A stretch of 64,000 bases of DNA from Amphibalanus amphitrite (GCF_019059575.1 NW_024883486.1:1-64000), one strand, 5' to 3'; counted from the stretch's first letter, positions 1 to 11,012 are shown. Made by a program: numbers and translations. The notes: generated from the letters alone by a model not told the origin.

Positions 1-1533
1 ACTTTGACCAGCACGCTGCTCAGCATGCGCAACTCGACCGCCCGCGGTGCTGATGATATCTGTATCAGGGTGCTGAAGGCCAGTTTCCCCGCTGTCGGCG
101 CCGTACTCCTTCACATCATCAACTCCTGCCTGACCCAGTCTGACTATCCTGCTTCCTGGAAACACTCTCTTATCCACCCTATCCACAAGTCCGGTGACCC
201 TTCCGACCCATCCAATTTCCGACCAATCTCAATCATTCCAGTCATCTCAAAGGTGGTGGAAAAGGTGGTTCAGCACCACTTACCACTACCTATCCTCAAA
301 CCACCTCCTCTCTCCCAACCAGCACGGTTTCCGTCCACACCATTCGACGGAAACCGCGCTGGTGACAGTCACCGACGACATCCTTAGTGCCGCCGACAGC
401 GGGGAGATCTCTCTTCTGTGCCTAATAGATTTAAGCAAGTGTTTCGATGTCTTGACCATGATATACTACTCAGCAAACTGCACTTGTACGGCATCGACAC
501 TGCATGGTTTGCGGCCTACCTGAGCGGTCACACTCAGAGCGTGACTCTGCGTGACTGCGCCGGCGCCCAGCGTGTCTCGCCCCCGCTCCCCAACTCTATG
601 GGCGTGTTCCAGGCTCTGCCCTGGGGCCATTGCTGTTTACGGTGTTCTCAAACGACCTGTCACTCCATGCAAACGATGCCAAGGTTCTGCAGTATGCTGA
701 CGACACCCAGGTGATGGTCTCAGGCAAAAAGAGCGAACTTTCGGCGCTCATCTCTCGAATGGAAAATTCTCTCGCATCTTTGGATAACTGGTTCTGCGCG
801 AACGCCCTCAAGGTCAACGCGAACAAAACTCAACTCATTGCTCTTGGAAACCGTCAAAATTTGCGCAAACTACCAAATTTCACAGTCGCCTTCCGTGACA
901 CAAATCTCGTGCCTTGTAACGAGGTGAAAATCTGGTGTGACTTTCGACTCAAACATGTCCTGGGACTGTCACGTGGGTGCCGTCAGCCGCCGCTGCACTG
1001 GGACCCTCATCGGTCTCTCACAGGTACGACACGTCGTGCCCCGGGGCATATTCGTCTCTCTTGTGACAGCCCTGGTTCTCTCGCAGGTTCGCTATTGCAT
1101 ATCAGTTTATGGCAACGGCTCAAAAAGAACACAGCTAGAATCCAAAAATCCTTAACTTTGCAGCAAAAGTTATTTTCGGCCGGAGAAAATTGACCATGCG
1201 AGTGACCTGCTGGAGAACCTGGGCTGGCTGGGGGCTCAGCAACTCGCTGAGTACAGTACGCTCTGCCTCACGCAGAAACTGCTCTCGAGTGGCGAGCCAG
1301 TCTCCCTCGCGGCCGTCCTCCGCTCGAACTCGGACGTACGTGAGCGCACGACCAGGCAGGACAGTCATCTCCATGTACCACGGTCAAGAACCGAGGCGGG
1401 GAAACGGCGTTTCTGTGCGAGAGCCCCGAGGCTTCACAACCAGCTGCCACCTGAGACCGTTTCCCTCAGAGGGAAACGCTTCCAACGAGCCCTGAAGCGA
1501 CAGATGCGGAGCCGGACGCTGTCTTTAAACTGA
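1..1533 (+). pseudogene. L2/CR1-like LINE reverse transcriptase, frameshifted
   Basis: This is the reverse transcriptase (RT) and C-terminal part of a non-LTR retrotransposon, which would copy its RNA at a nicked chromosomal target. Conserved blocks appear in order but in different frames: FRPISIIPVISKVVEK near 205-260, QHGFRPHHSTETAL near 320-360, a broken LIDLSKCFDVLDHD block near 425-470, and the catalytic YADD at about 693-704. A KVNANKTQLIALG-type thumb block and a C-terminal region ending near 1533 follow. At least five frame changes make it a pseudogene. The 5' part, including any endonuclease, lies outside the window. The QHGFRxxHSTETAL signature suits L2, CR1 or related clades. The exact clade is uncertain. 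Confidence 0.85.
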
Positions 1534-1718
1534 AGTAAGGTCGTCTGACTCAGTGTGTGTGCGTGTGTGTGTGTGACTTGGTATGTTTCGGTTGGATGAT
1601 TGTTTTGTACACACCTGGTATCTACCCTATTCTCTGACTCGGAGCTTGAAAAGCCACTGTTGCTGTGGAGTGCTCTTCAAAATAAATACAAATACAAATA
1701 CAAATACAAATACAAATA
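1534..1718 (+). repeat. LINE 3' UTR with (GT)n and (AAATAC)n tail
   Basis: The tail of the LINE above holds a GT-rich microsatellite at about 1553-1577 and ends in repeated AAATAC units at about 1678-1718. The next base is inside the left arm of a foldback repeat, so the LINE entered that arm. A microsatellite tail in place of poly(A) is usual for L2/CR1-type elements. Confidence 0.8.
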
Positions 1719-2238
1719 CAGCTGAGCTGTGCACGCCGTCGGCTCGGCCGTCAGTCGCCACAGCCGCTGACGCCAGTGTCCAAACAGCTCCCAACAATAT
1801 CCGGCCCCGCGGGAGTGATCACCGGAACGGGCTGCATGGTACAGGACGGGCTGGGAACACGTCAACTCCAGCATGACGTGTTCCCAGTGTACCTGCATGT
1901 AGTTTCTTTATTCCTCAGCAGTTGTCATCCCCTTGGCGTTAGTGTTTCGCGTCCCTCCATTGATCACTCTCGCCTCTGATGGCTTATCCTGCTATACAGG
2001 GCCGGATATTGTTTGGAGCTGTTTGGACACTGGCGTCAGCGGCTGTGGCGACTGACGGCCGAGCCGACGGCGTGCACAGCTCAGCTGTCTGAGGTCAGGG
2101 CTGCGACACAGCTCAGCTATCTCGGGTCAGGACCGTGACCTATGAAAGGACCCAGAGAGGGATCTAACATCGGTGACTCCCTGCTTAACCCTAACAATCC
2201 CCACTTTTTTGTCCGCGATATAAAAAACACATGCGGTT
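1719..2238. repeat. Foldback repeat, copy 1 (left arm truncated by LINE)
   Basis: The remnant left arm is 1719-1821, the right arm is 1961-2238, and the loop lies between them. The loop carries a hairpin with stem GGGAACACGTCA / TGACGTGTTCCC around ACTCCAGCA. The arms are reverse complements. The outer half of the left arm has been replaced by the LINE. Confidence 0.85.
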
Positions 2239-2341
2239 AGAGTACCTGTGTCGAATTTATTAAAGTTTATTATGTCAAAGTTTCAAAACATCAATCCGGT
2301 CTGCATGTCTGACTGCTCGCAGAACGGTTCTAGAGGCAGTG

Positions 2342-2660
2342 TTTTGTTTGTTTTGTTTTGTTGGGTTAGGCCCTTTCGGTCCAGTAAGACCATTTCAGAG
2401 CCGGGAGGATGATAGGATATAGGGGGAGACATTGGTCTGGGCAGGCACCCTAGTGAGTCGCCGGGGCTGAGCCCGTCCGAAGACAGGCCGCCCAGCCCCA
2501 AGGCACTCACTGCACCCGGCTACGGGGTGCGCTCCCTCGGAGCAGCGGTGCCGCTCCAAGGGAGCAGCCCGCATGAGATAAAGTTGCCTGTCCCCGGAGG
2601 GGGGTTGCGGCGTTGGGGAGAAGGATTTCAGTATCCTGAGGTTAGAAGCACGGAACGGTG
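2342..2660 (-). mobile_element. SINE-like retroposon with 10-bp target duplication
   Basis: A 319-bp segment absent from the other monomers interrupts the spacer before exon A. It is flanked by AGAGGCAGTG at 2332-2341 and 2661-2670. The plus strand starts with TTTTGTTTGTTTTG, so on the minus strand the element ends in an A-rich tail, as in SINEs and LINE 3' fragments. I could not identify a clear tRNA-type promoter, so the family is unknown. Confidence 0.75.
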
Positions 2661-2828
2661 AGAGGCAGTGTCAGCGCGCGCGGAACGGTCCTCAGATGTC
2701 CACTTTCAAGCGCGGAACGGTCCTTCTGCGCCACCAGACTCCTCTCCCTCTCCCCTCCCCCTGTCCGCTGGTCTATGTCAGACACCAGTACACCACTGAC
2801 CTCCCCTACCCTCCCCTGACCTTCTCAG

Positions 2829-2963
2829 GTGCCAGCTGAGACGCTGGTCGGCCTACAGAACCTGCTCGTTCACCTGCGGGACGTCTCGGCAGAGAACGCG
2901 CACGTCTACCAGTACCGACTCTGGGACGCTAAGAGGGTCAAGGTGGAGACCGCCCAGAACAGG
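2829..2963 (+). pseudogene. IQGAP-like exon A, copy 1
   Basis: The exon is 135 nt and phase 0-0. It is preceded by a pyrimidine-rich acceptor ending TTCTCAG and followed by the strong donor GTATGT. It encodes 45 residues including LVGLQNLL, DVSAENAHVYQYRL and DAKRVKVETAQNR. This matches the pattern of IQGAP central repeats (short leucine-rich stretch, Y-x-x-x-L, then AK-x-x-K...A-x-NR), recalled from family knowledge and not from a search. IQGAPs are cytoplasmic scaffolds that bind actin, Rho GTPases and calmodulin. This copy is open throughout but sits next to a broken exon B, so it is probably not expressed as protein. Confidence 0.7.
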
Positions 2964-3470
2964 GTATGTAACACAGACCGTAACACAAGCCGTAACGCAG
3001 GTCGTTACACAGGCGTAAAATAGATTGAACACAGACCGTAACATAGATCGAACACAGACCGTAACACTGGCTGCGTACGTGCGGGCACTCGGCCGGCCGG
3101 AACTGGGTTGGATCCATTGGGCAATGAACAGGTGCTTTCTGTGACAGCGTCACCGCTGCAGGTCAGTCAGGGACACACAGACACTGCACCCGGCGCCCTT
3201 GTGCATTGCTGTACAGGGCTCGCGGGTTTTAGCGGTAGGTTTTGCACCTAGAAAATTTAGTGTACTTCAGGTTATATCTTCGTCGTCTTAAGCTTTTAAG
3301 TGTTGAAGATGCGATCGACTTGTTGGTAACAAGCCGGCCATGATCGTGTAAAATGGCTTCATCGTAGATCGATTAGTTTCTGAGATATAACCGGAAATGT
3401 AAAAGTGCAAAACCTACCGCTTAATCTCGCGAGACCTGTACCTGAGCCCTGAGCGCGCCCATGTGTCGCC

Positions 3471-3490
3471 CCCAGGGCGTGTCGCCGGAC
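3471..3490 (+). other. Duplicated acceptor and first bases of exon B
   Basis: CCCAGGGCGTGTCGCCGGA appears here and again at the true exon B border near 3547. The upstream copy soon meets a TGA, so it cannot replace exon B. The doublet recurs in other monomers, for example about 8630, 25390, 51651 and 60789. Confidence 0.6.
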
Positions 3491-3549
3491 GGTTCTGTGT
3501 GTCGGACTGAAACCTGAACCTGCCTGAGTGTTATGCTATGACTCCCCAG

Positions 3550-3683
3550 GGCGTGTCGCCGGATGGGGCGGCCGGCTACCGGGACGGGCTGCGGCGGGAC
3601 CACCAACGGCCACCCGCTCTCCGCCGAGGAGGTACAGAAGGTCGTCAGCCGGGTGAACCAGCTCTCCAGCTAGCGGCGCAGAG
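3550..3683 (+). pseudogene. IQGAP-like exon B, copy 1 (extra base)
   Basis: The acceptor CTCCCCAG precedes GVSPDGAAGYRDGLRR. An extra A near 3599 relative to the other copies then throws the middle of the exon out of frame. In the other copies this region encodes HPLSAEEVQKVVSRVNQ, which resembles the 'EE(V/L)Q..V...N' helix before each IQGAP repeat. The likely donor is GAG/GTCAGT. The extra base happens to offset the frame error shared by all copies downstream, but the conserved helix is lost. Confidence 0.65.
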
Positions 3684-3969
3684 GTCAGTCACCGCACCGG
3701 GCGTATTGCACGGGGACCCTAACAGACGCCTCACTCCTTTCCCTCATCTCAGTTGTTCTTTCATTTTTTTATTATTATAAATAATGGAGATAGACCAGAG
3801 CATTTCGGTGCATTTATTAGGGTCATGTTACTCCAACGGGGTTGCGTTGTCGGCACAGTCCTGTCTGGTCTGTGTGCTGCGGCGATGCTCTGCCATCCGG
3901 TGACCCAACGCCACTGTCCGCTGACCGAGTGTCGGCTCTCTTGCTGACCGTGTAACGTCTGTCCGTCAG

Positions 3970-4091
3970 GGTGGTGGCCGTGAACGCCTGTCGGACGGCG
4001 CCGGAGGGCAGCGCCGGCCGGCTGCTGTCACTGCTGGACCAGCTGCGGCTGCCGGACGCCGGAGCGCTGCCCGACTGGGGTCTACATCCTG
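3970..4091 (+). pseudogene. IQGAP-like exon C, copy 1
   Basis: The exon is 122 nt between acceptor GTCCGTCAG and donor GTATGT: one base, 40 codons, one base. It encodes VVAVNAC, then SAGRLLSLLDQLRLPDAGAL, ending DWGLHP. This fits the start of an IQGAP repeat (a small-residue helix 'AAVALINAAI', then a 'L..L.NP.A.L' helix), again from family knowledge. It is open here and in all seven copies. The leading phase needs two bases from exon B, which exon B does not supply in its present form. Confidence 0.7.
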
Positions 4092-4775
4092 GTATGTTAC
4101 TGGGAGCGGCACGGTGTGTGTTGGGTGCTTCTGACGGTCAGTTGTAGTAACTGTTAGTTCCTCTACTGGCCACCAGGTGAAAAGCGTATTAGCTGTACAG
4201 CAATGTAGAGTTGCTTCAGCTTTGGCGTAAACTTTCTCCTCTTCCGCTCACCATTCACCACCAGAGTCAGCAGCGTCTCGGCTGGCGGTCCAGTCAGTCA
4301 GAGCGAGTGTCTTCACTCGCCACAGCGGGCCGGACCCATTACAGGGCAGCAGAGTTATCAGTTACCAAGCCTTGGCCTATAAAGAAAACCAGGAAATAGT
4401 AGCAATTGCATATATGTAATGATTCTACTCTATTACGTTTGAGCTAGCGAAGCGTATTCCTGTAACGTTTTTAATAGGCTTGTAAGTCAGCAACCGCTGG
4501 GCTGATTGACCTGCGTTACTCTTTGTTGCGCGTAATCCTATCCCTTCCATCTCGTTATTGACTACAACTGATGTATCTTGGTGAGTTATTGACTACAACT
4601 GATGTATCATGGTGAGCGTCGTGACACGTGCGACGTGAAGGGCCAAGAGTGTTCGTTATTCTGCTGCAGTAACGATTTTGGGTTGCTCATATATCTTGAA
4701 CCCTGAACTGCCACGCCGATTGCGCTCAAATTTGGTACACTGTTTGGGACTGGTTGATAGGGATGTGTTTTTTAT

Positions 4776-7123
4776 AACTCGCATGTGTTTTTTTATAGCG
4801 CGGAGAAAAAGTAGGGATTGTTAGGGTTAAGCAGGGACTCACCGATGTTAGATCCCTCTCTGGGTCTTTTCATAGGGGGTCACGGTCCTGACCCGAGATA
4901 GCTGAGCTGTGTCGCAGCCCTGACCTCAGACAGCTGAGCTGTGCACGCCGTCGGCTCGGCCGTCAGTCGCCACAGCTGCTGACGCCAGTGTCCAAACAGC
5001 TCCCAACAATATCCGGCCCTGCGGGAGTGATCACCGGAACGGGCTGCATGGTACAGGACGGGCTTGGAACACGTCAACTCCAGCATGACGTGTTCCCAGT
5101 GTACCTGCATGTAGTTTCTTTATTCCTCAGCAGTTGTCATCCCATAGGCGTCGCCAGAGATTTTCGGTTGGGGGGGCAAAATCTACTTTTGTGTTAAATC
5201 TTGCCTTTCCCCAGTCGTTACTCACTCGTTTTAGATATCATTCGACGCGCAATGGTGCGAGGAATCCGATGGTGACAAAGTTTTCCTTCTAGCTATGACA
5301 TGTCATTTTTTTACAGAAAAAAATCGAAATTTTGAAATTTCTCGACAATAACGACCGGTAGAATTACAGTGGCTGCGATTGCCGACGCAATGCAGAGGGC
5401 CCCTGTGCAGACTCGTCGCTCACGATCATTACCCAGAAAAAAAGGTGAAAAACGCTCCATTTAATCGCATCACCCTGCTAAAACCTCCATTCACGCATTC
5501 ATGCAGAGGTTTTACGTGAACTGCATAGGGCTTATCACTGCCGCCGATTGTAGCTAAGTTGGGCATTCGGCGGAGACTGAGAGTGAATGTCGGAAGTGTT
5601 AATCGGAAATAATTCATTTTTGCTCCAGTGAGAGGAAGTGTTTTGTTCACTCGAGTGTGAACAAAAAGTTTCTCGTTATTGGCGTGAAGGGAAGCGATGC
5701 AAACGGGAACAAAAAATGTTTAACGGAACCAAAAGTTACGCACGGCATAGCGGCAAGGGATCCCTTAGAGATAGGCTTGGGACCTCCAGGCCATTTCAGG
5801 CCACTCATGGTCAGTGTGGAATGTGGATTCTCAAAAGCCTGCTTAGGATCCCGGAGATCGGCGTGGGTCACCCCAAATATTCACGTGTATCGGTGGTGCT
5901 TAAGGGCTTTCCGAGCCCAAGGTGGGGCCCTAAGAAGCCAGTGTGGGCGCCGGGCGCTAAGAGACGGGGCCCAGAGTGAGCCTGGAGCCCTCGGATAACG
6001 TAGGCACCATCTGGGTCTGTGTCAAATCCCTAAGGACCCTATTTAGGGACATAAGAAACATTTGTCGCGGCCCTCAGAGGGACACGTGAGTTGTGACCCC
6101 TCAGATGCCGGCTTGGGGTTAGCAAAGTCTATCTCCTCCAAAGTACGGCTGAACTATCAGAGGCCAGTTAAGGTTCTCAGAAATTTTCGAAGGCATCCTC
6201 TAAGATTCGTGTGGCCCTTCAGAGGTCAACGCATGTATAAGGTCCTCAAAAATCCCTGCATGGGCCCTCATAGAACATGGACACCAGTGGGACTCTCAGA
6301 GGCCGGTTTGGGCCCTCTGAATGCCTCTTAGAGCTCAGTGGAGCTCCTTAAAAGCCTGTGTGATAAGCAAGCTCATGAGCCCTGTGGCACTTGAACGGTG
6401 CTTGAGCTTGTCGCAGACATTTGACAAGAGTTGAGAAAGGCCCCGAAGATTTCGTATCACGCTTTGAACGAAAATTATGCGTCAGCAATCCAAAACTTAT
6501 TAAAATCAGCTATAACATGTAATAAAGAACCAACTAGGAATATGAAATGAATCACAGCATTGACATTTCCGAGTCTGGAGTCGGAATCTTGAAGATTTTG
6601 GCGACTGCGACTCTGACTCTGGTTTGAACTGCACGCTCCAACCGAGTCTGACCTCACAGGCATTCTCAGAAAGGTACCCCCATTTTTTCCCGACTCCAAA
6701 ATCTCATCGGATCTGTATCGATCTCAGGGGGTGCCCGGTCCGAGGTTGGGGGGGGGGGGGGGCAAGCTGCCCCGCTTGCCCCCCCGTGGCGACGCTAATG
6801 TGTCATCCCCTTGGCGTTAGTGTTTCGCGTCCCTCCATTGATCACTCCCGCCTCTGATGGCTTATCCTGCTATACAGGGCCGGATATTGTTTGGAGCTGT
6901 TTGGACACTGGCGTCAGCGGCTGTGGCGACTGACGGCCGAGCCGACGGCGTGCACAGCTCAGCTGTCTGAGCCCTGAGGTCAGGGCTGCGACACAGTTCA
7001 GCTATCTCGGGTCAGGACCGTGACCTATGAAAGGACCCAGAGAGGGATCTAACATCGGTGACTCCCTGCTTAACCCTAACAATCCCCACTTTTTTGTCCG
7101 CGATATAAAAAACACATGCGGTT
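4776..7123. repeat. Foldback repeat, copy 2 (split by hAT element)
   Basis: The left arm 4776-5033 begins AACTCGCATGTG. The right arm 6839-7123 ends CACATGCGGTT. The loop holds the hairpin at about 5070-5102 and is interrupted by the hAT-type element at 5143-6800. Confidence 0.85.
5143..6800. mobile_element. Non-autonomous hAT-type element, 8-bp target duplication
   Basis: The insertion is 1658 bp, flanked by TGTCATCC at 5135-5142 and 6801-6808. The empty site is visible in other foldback loops (for example about 10296). The termini are inverted: CATAGGCGTCGCC on the left and CATTAGCGTCGCC read from the right. An 8-bp duplication and a CA start are hAT hallmarks. No transposase was found; the interior is non-coding, with GGCCTCTGAGG-like simple sequence (about 5770-6340) and a 15-G run followed by a C run near the right end (6748-6785). 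Confidence 0.8.
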
Positions 7124-7188
7124 AGAGTACCTGTGTCGATTTAATTAAAGTTTATTATGTCAAAGTTTCAAAACATCAATCCGGTCTG

Positions 7189-7776
7189 CCACATGCCACA
7201 TGCGTTGACACGTTTGCTGAGTCACACGTGGTGAAGTGTGCAGTGGATCCCGGCGCAGCTGCAGCCGCCGCCGAGAACCTGAAGCGCATGCGCTACGCCA
7301 GTCTTGCAGACCGCTACATCTTCACTCCAGTAGCAGTGGAGACTACCGGCGTAGTCGGAGAAGCAGGGTCAAAGCTGCTCCGGGATATCGGCGGTCGGAT
7401 TTCTGCGGCGACTAAGGACCCCAGAGAAGTGTCCTGGCTTCTACAAAGAGTCTCGATAGCAATCATCCGGGGAAACTCCGCCGCTATCCTCGCCACAGCC
7501 CCTCCTGAAGCTGGTCCCCATCACGTTGGGTGTGTCGCAGGACGCGCGTCTGGCCCGGCAGAAGAGTCGGACTCAGCCGTAGACGCAGAAGTAGCTCCAC
7601 CAGCTTCTTCATCAAAATCCAGCGTATTTGGCCAGCTCATCGAGAATGGGAGAAAGCTAGCCCCAAGCGACTTCGAGGTTCCATGGGGCGAAATATTTGG
7701 TGCAAAACCAAAGCACTAACGGCATATGAGTGGTAGTGTCTAGTGTGTCATCGAAATGTACCCTGTGGTAATGTGG
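7189..7776. mobile_element. Short TIR element carrying a protein fragment
   Basis: This 588-bp insertion lies in the spacer before exon A, flanked by AATCCGGTCTG (7178-7188 and 7777-7787). Uninterrupted copies of that site occur in other monomers (about 10669). The left end CCACATGCCACA and the right end read inward, CCACATTACCACA, form short inverted termini. An 11-bp duplication would fit Mutator-like elements, but the superfamily is not certain. Most of the interior is one open frame (next entry). Confidence 0.65.
7192..7719 (+). CDS. Fragment of a retroelement-associated protein
   Basis: The frame is open from the element's left end to a TAA at 7719, with no ATG start. It reads VDTFAESHV, then ALA/glycine-rich sequence, then RYASLADRYIFTPVAVETTG, IGGRISAATKDPREVSWLLQ and SIAIIRGNSAAI. 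I recall similar segments (VDT.A.SH, Y.F.PV.VET.G, IQRGN) following reverse transcriptases in many invertebrate predicted proteins, so this is probably the 3' part of such a gene captured in a DNA element. The function of the domain is unknown to me. The upstream part is missing and no start codon is visible. Confidence 0.4.
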   Translation, partial: HATCVDTFAESHVVKCAVDPGAAAAAAENLKRMRYASLADRYIFTPVAVETTGVVGEAGSKLLRDIGGRISAATKDPREVSWLLQRVSIAIIRGNSAAILATAPPEAGPHHVGCVAGRASGPAEESDSAVDAEVAPPASSSKSSVFGQLIENGRKLAPSDFEVPWGEIFGAKPKH

Positions 7777-7985
7777 AATCCGGTCTGCATGTCTGACTGC
7801 TCGCAGAACGGTTCTAGAGGCAGTGTCAGCGCGCGCGGAACGGTCCTCAGATATGTCCACTTTCAAGCGCGGAACGGTCCTTCTGCGCCACCAGATTCCT
7901 CTCCCTTTCCCCTCCCCCTGTCCGCTGGTCTATGTCAGACACCAGTACACCACTGACCTCCCCTACCCTCTCCTGACCTTCTCAG

Positions 7986-8120
7986 GTGCCAGCTGAGACG
8001 CTGGTCGGCCTATAGAACCTGCTCGTTCACCTGCGGGACGTCTCGGCAGAGAACGCGCACGTCTACCAATACCGACTCTGGGACGCTAAGAGGGTCAAGG
8101 TGGAGACCGCCCAGAACAGG
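7986..8120 (+). pseudogene. IQGAP-like exon A, copy 2 (nonsense codon)
   Basis: It has the same borders as copy 1, but the tenth codon is TAG at 8013-8015 where other copies have CAG. It is the only exon A copy with a stop. Confidence 0.75.
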
Positions 8121-8705
8121 GTATGTAACACAGACCGTAACACAAGCCGCAACGCAGGTCGTTACACAGGGCGTAAAATAGATTGAACACAGACCGTAAC
8201 ATAGATCGAACACAGACCGTAACACTGGCTGCGTACGTGCGGGCACTCGGCCGGCCGGAACTGGGCTGGATCCATTGGGCAATGAACAGGTGCTTTCTGT
8301 GACAGCGTCACCGCTGCAGGTCAGTCAGAGACACACAGACACTGCACCCGGGGCCCTTGTGCATGGTACAGGGCTCGCGGGTTTTAGCGGTAGGTTTTGC
8401 ACCTAGAAAATTTAGTGTACTTCAGGCTATATCTTCGTCGTCTTAAGCTTTTAAGTGTTAAAGATGCGATCGACTTGTTGGGTAACAAGCCGGCCATGAT
8501 CGTGTAAAATGGCTTCATCGTAGATCGATTAGTTTCTGAGATATAACCGGAAATGTAAAAGTGCAAAACCTACCGCTTAATCTCGCGAGACCTGTATCTG
8601 AGCCCTGATTGCGCCCATATGTCGCCCCCAGGGCGTGTCGCCGGACGGTTCTGTGTGTCGGACTGAAACCTGAACCTGCCTGAGTGTTATGCTATGACTC
8701 CCCAG

Positions 8706-8838
8706 GGCGTGCCGCCGGATGGGGCGGCCGGCTACCGGGACGGGCTGCGGCGGGCCACCAACGGCCACCCGCTCTCCGCCGAGGAGGTACAGAAGGTCGT
8801 CAGCCGGGTTAACCAGCTCTCCAGCTAGCGGCGCAGAG
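8706..8838 (+). pseudogene. IQGAP-like exon B, copy 2
   Basis: The exon is 133 nt from CCCCAG to GAG/GTCAGT. It begins GVPPDG in place of GVSPDG. The conserved SAEEVQKVVSRVNQLSS is in frame and is followed directly by TAG. As in the other 133-nt copies, the end phase does not match exon C. Confidence 0.65.
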
Positions 8839-9124
8839 GTCAGTCACCGCACCGGGCGTATTGCACGGGGACCCTAACAGACGCCTCACTCCTTTCCCTC
8901 ATCTCAGTTGTTCTTTCATTTTTTTATTATTATAAGTAATAGAGACAGACCAGAGCATTTTCGGTGCATTTATTAGGGTCATGTTACTCCAACGGGGTTG
9001 CGTTGTCGGCACAGTCCTGTCTGGTCTGTGTGCTGCGGCGATGCTCTGCCATCCGGTGACCCAACGCCACTGTCCGCTGACCGAGTGTCGGCTCTCTGCT
9101 GACCGTGTAACGTCTGTCCGTCAG

Positions 9125-9246
9125 GGTGGTGGCCGTGAACGCCTGTCGGACGGCGCCGGAGGGCAGCGCCGGCCGGCTGCTGTCACTGCTGGACCAGCTG
9201 CGGCTGCCGGACGCCGGAGCGCTGCCCGACTGGGGTCTACATCCTG
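9125..9246 (+). pseudogene. IQGAP-like exon C, copy 2
   Basis: It is an open 122-nt exon with intact AG and GTATGT borders. No differences of note from copy 1. Confidence 0.7.
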
Positions 9247-9930
9247 GTATGTTACTGGGAGCGGCACGGTGTGTGTTGGGTGCTTCTGACGGTCAGTTGT
9301 AGTAACTGTTAGTTCCTCTACTGGCCAACAGGTGAAAAGCGTATTAGCTGTACAGCAATGTAGAGTTGCTTCAGCATTGGCGTAAACTTTCTCCTCTTCC
9401 GCTCACCATTCACCACCAGAGTCAGCAGCGTCTCGGCTGGCGGTCCAGTCAGTCAGAGCGAGTGTCTTCACTCGCCACAGCGGGCCGGACCCATTACAGG
9501 GCAACAGAGTTATCAGTTACCAAGTCTTGGCCTATAAAGAAAACCAGGAAATAGTAGCAATTGCATATATGTAATGATTCTACTCTATTACGTTTGAGCT
9601 AGCGAAGCGTATTCCTGTAACGTTTTTAATAGGCTTGTAAGTCAGCAACCGCTGGGCTGATTGACCTGCGTTACTCTTTGTTGCGCGTAATCCTATCCCT
9701 TCCATCTCGTTATTGACTACAACTGATGTATCTTGGTGAGTTATTAACTACAACTGATGTATCATGGTGAGCGTCGTGACACGTGCGACGTGAAGGGCCA
9801 AGAGTGTTCGTTATTCTGCTGCAGTAGCGATTTTGGGTTGCTCATATATCTTGAACCCTGAACTGCCACGCCGATTGCGCTCAAATTTGGTACACTGTTT
9901 GGGACTGGTTGATAGGGATGTGTTTTTTAT

Positions 9931-10614
9931 AACTCGCATGTGTTTTTTTATAGCGCGGAGAAAAAAAGTAGGGATTGTTAGGGTTAAGCAGGGACTCACC
10001 GATGTTAGATCCCTCTCTGGGTCTTTTCATAGGGGGTCACGGTCCTGACCCGAGATAGCTGAGCTGTGTCGCAGCCCTGACCTCAGACAGCTGAGCTGTG
10101 CACGCCATCGGCTCGGCCGTCAGTCGCCACAGCCGCTGACGCCAGTGTCCAAACAGCTCCCAACAATATCCGGCACTGCGGGAGTGATCACCGGAACGGG
10201 CTGCATGGTACAGGACGGGCTGGGAACACGTCAACTCCAGCATGACGTGTTCCCAGTGTACCTGCATGTAGTTTCTTTATTCCTCAGCAGTTGTCATCCC
10301 CTTGGCGTTAGTGTTTCGCGTCCCTCCATTGATCACTCCCGCCTCTGATTGCTTATCCTGCTATACAGGGCCGGATATTGTTTGGAGCTGTTTGGACACT
10401 GGCGTCAGCGGCTGTGGCGACTGACGGCCGAGCCGACGGCGTGCACAGCTCAGCTGTCTGAGCCCTGAGGTCAGGGCTGCGACACAGCTCAGCTATCTCG
10501 GGTCAGGACCGTGACCTATGAAAGGACCCAGAGAGGGATCTAACATTGGTGACTCCCTGCTTAACCCTAACAATCCCCACTTTTTTGTCCGCGATATAAA
10601 AAACACATGCGGTT
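9931..10614. repeat. Foldback repeat, copy 3 (uninterrupted reference copy)
   Basis: The left arm is 9931-10190, the loop 10191-10329 and the right arm 10330-10614. The left arm lacks about 25 bp near its inner end (the complement of GCCTCTGATTGCTTATCC) that the right arm retains. The loop hairpin is 10222-10254. There is no open frame longer than a few dozen codons and no transposase. This copy is the best reference for the structure. Confidence 0.9.
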
Positions 10615-10877
10615 AGAGTACCTGTGTCGATTTAATTAAAGTTTATTATGTCAAAGTTTCAAAACATCAATCCGGTCTGCATGTCTGACTGCTCGCAGAA
10701 CGGTTCTAGAGGCAGTGTCAGCGCGCGCGGAACGGTCCTCAGATATGTCCACTTTCAAGCGCGGAACGGTCCTTCTGCGCCACCAGACTCCTCTCCCTCT
10801 CCCCTCCCCCTGTCCGCTGGTCTATGTCAGACACCAGTACACCACTGACCTCCCCTACCCTCTCCTGACCTTCTCAG

Positions 10878-11012
10878 GTGCCAGCTGAGACGCTGGTCGG
10901 CCTACAGAACCTGCTCGTTCACCTGCGGGACGTCTCGGCAGAGAACGCGCACGTCTACCAATACCGACTCTGGGACGCTAAGAGGGTCAAGGTGGAGACC
11001 GCCCAGAACAGG
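10878..11012 (+). pseudogene. IQGAP-like exon A, copy 3
   Basis: It is an open 135-nt exon with intact splice borders. The 6.5-kb hAT-type element begins 380 bp downstream, and the exon B that should follow is deleted. Confidence 0.7.

Noticed and set aside
1553..1577. CRISPR or other prokaryotic array at short direct repeats
   Set aside because: The repeats are microsatellites or satellites without regular unique spacers, in a eukaryotic context.
2829..4091. A working IQGAP gene with repeated exons
   Set aside because: Exon B has a stop and wrong phase in the standard copies, one exon A has TAG, several monomers lack exons, and skipping exon B leaves exon A and C out of phase.
4805..4840. 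TTAGGGTTAAG / CTTAACCCTAA in foldback arms as telomeric repeat
   Set aside because: Only about one and a half units occur per arm, always inside the same conserved arm, with no tandem run.
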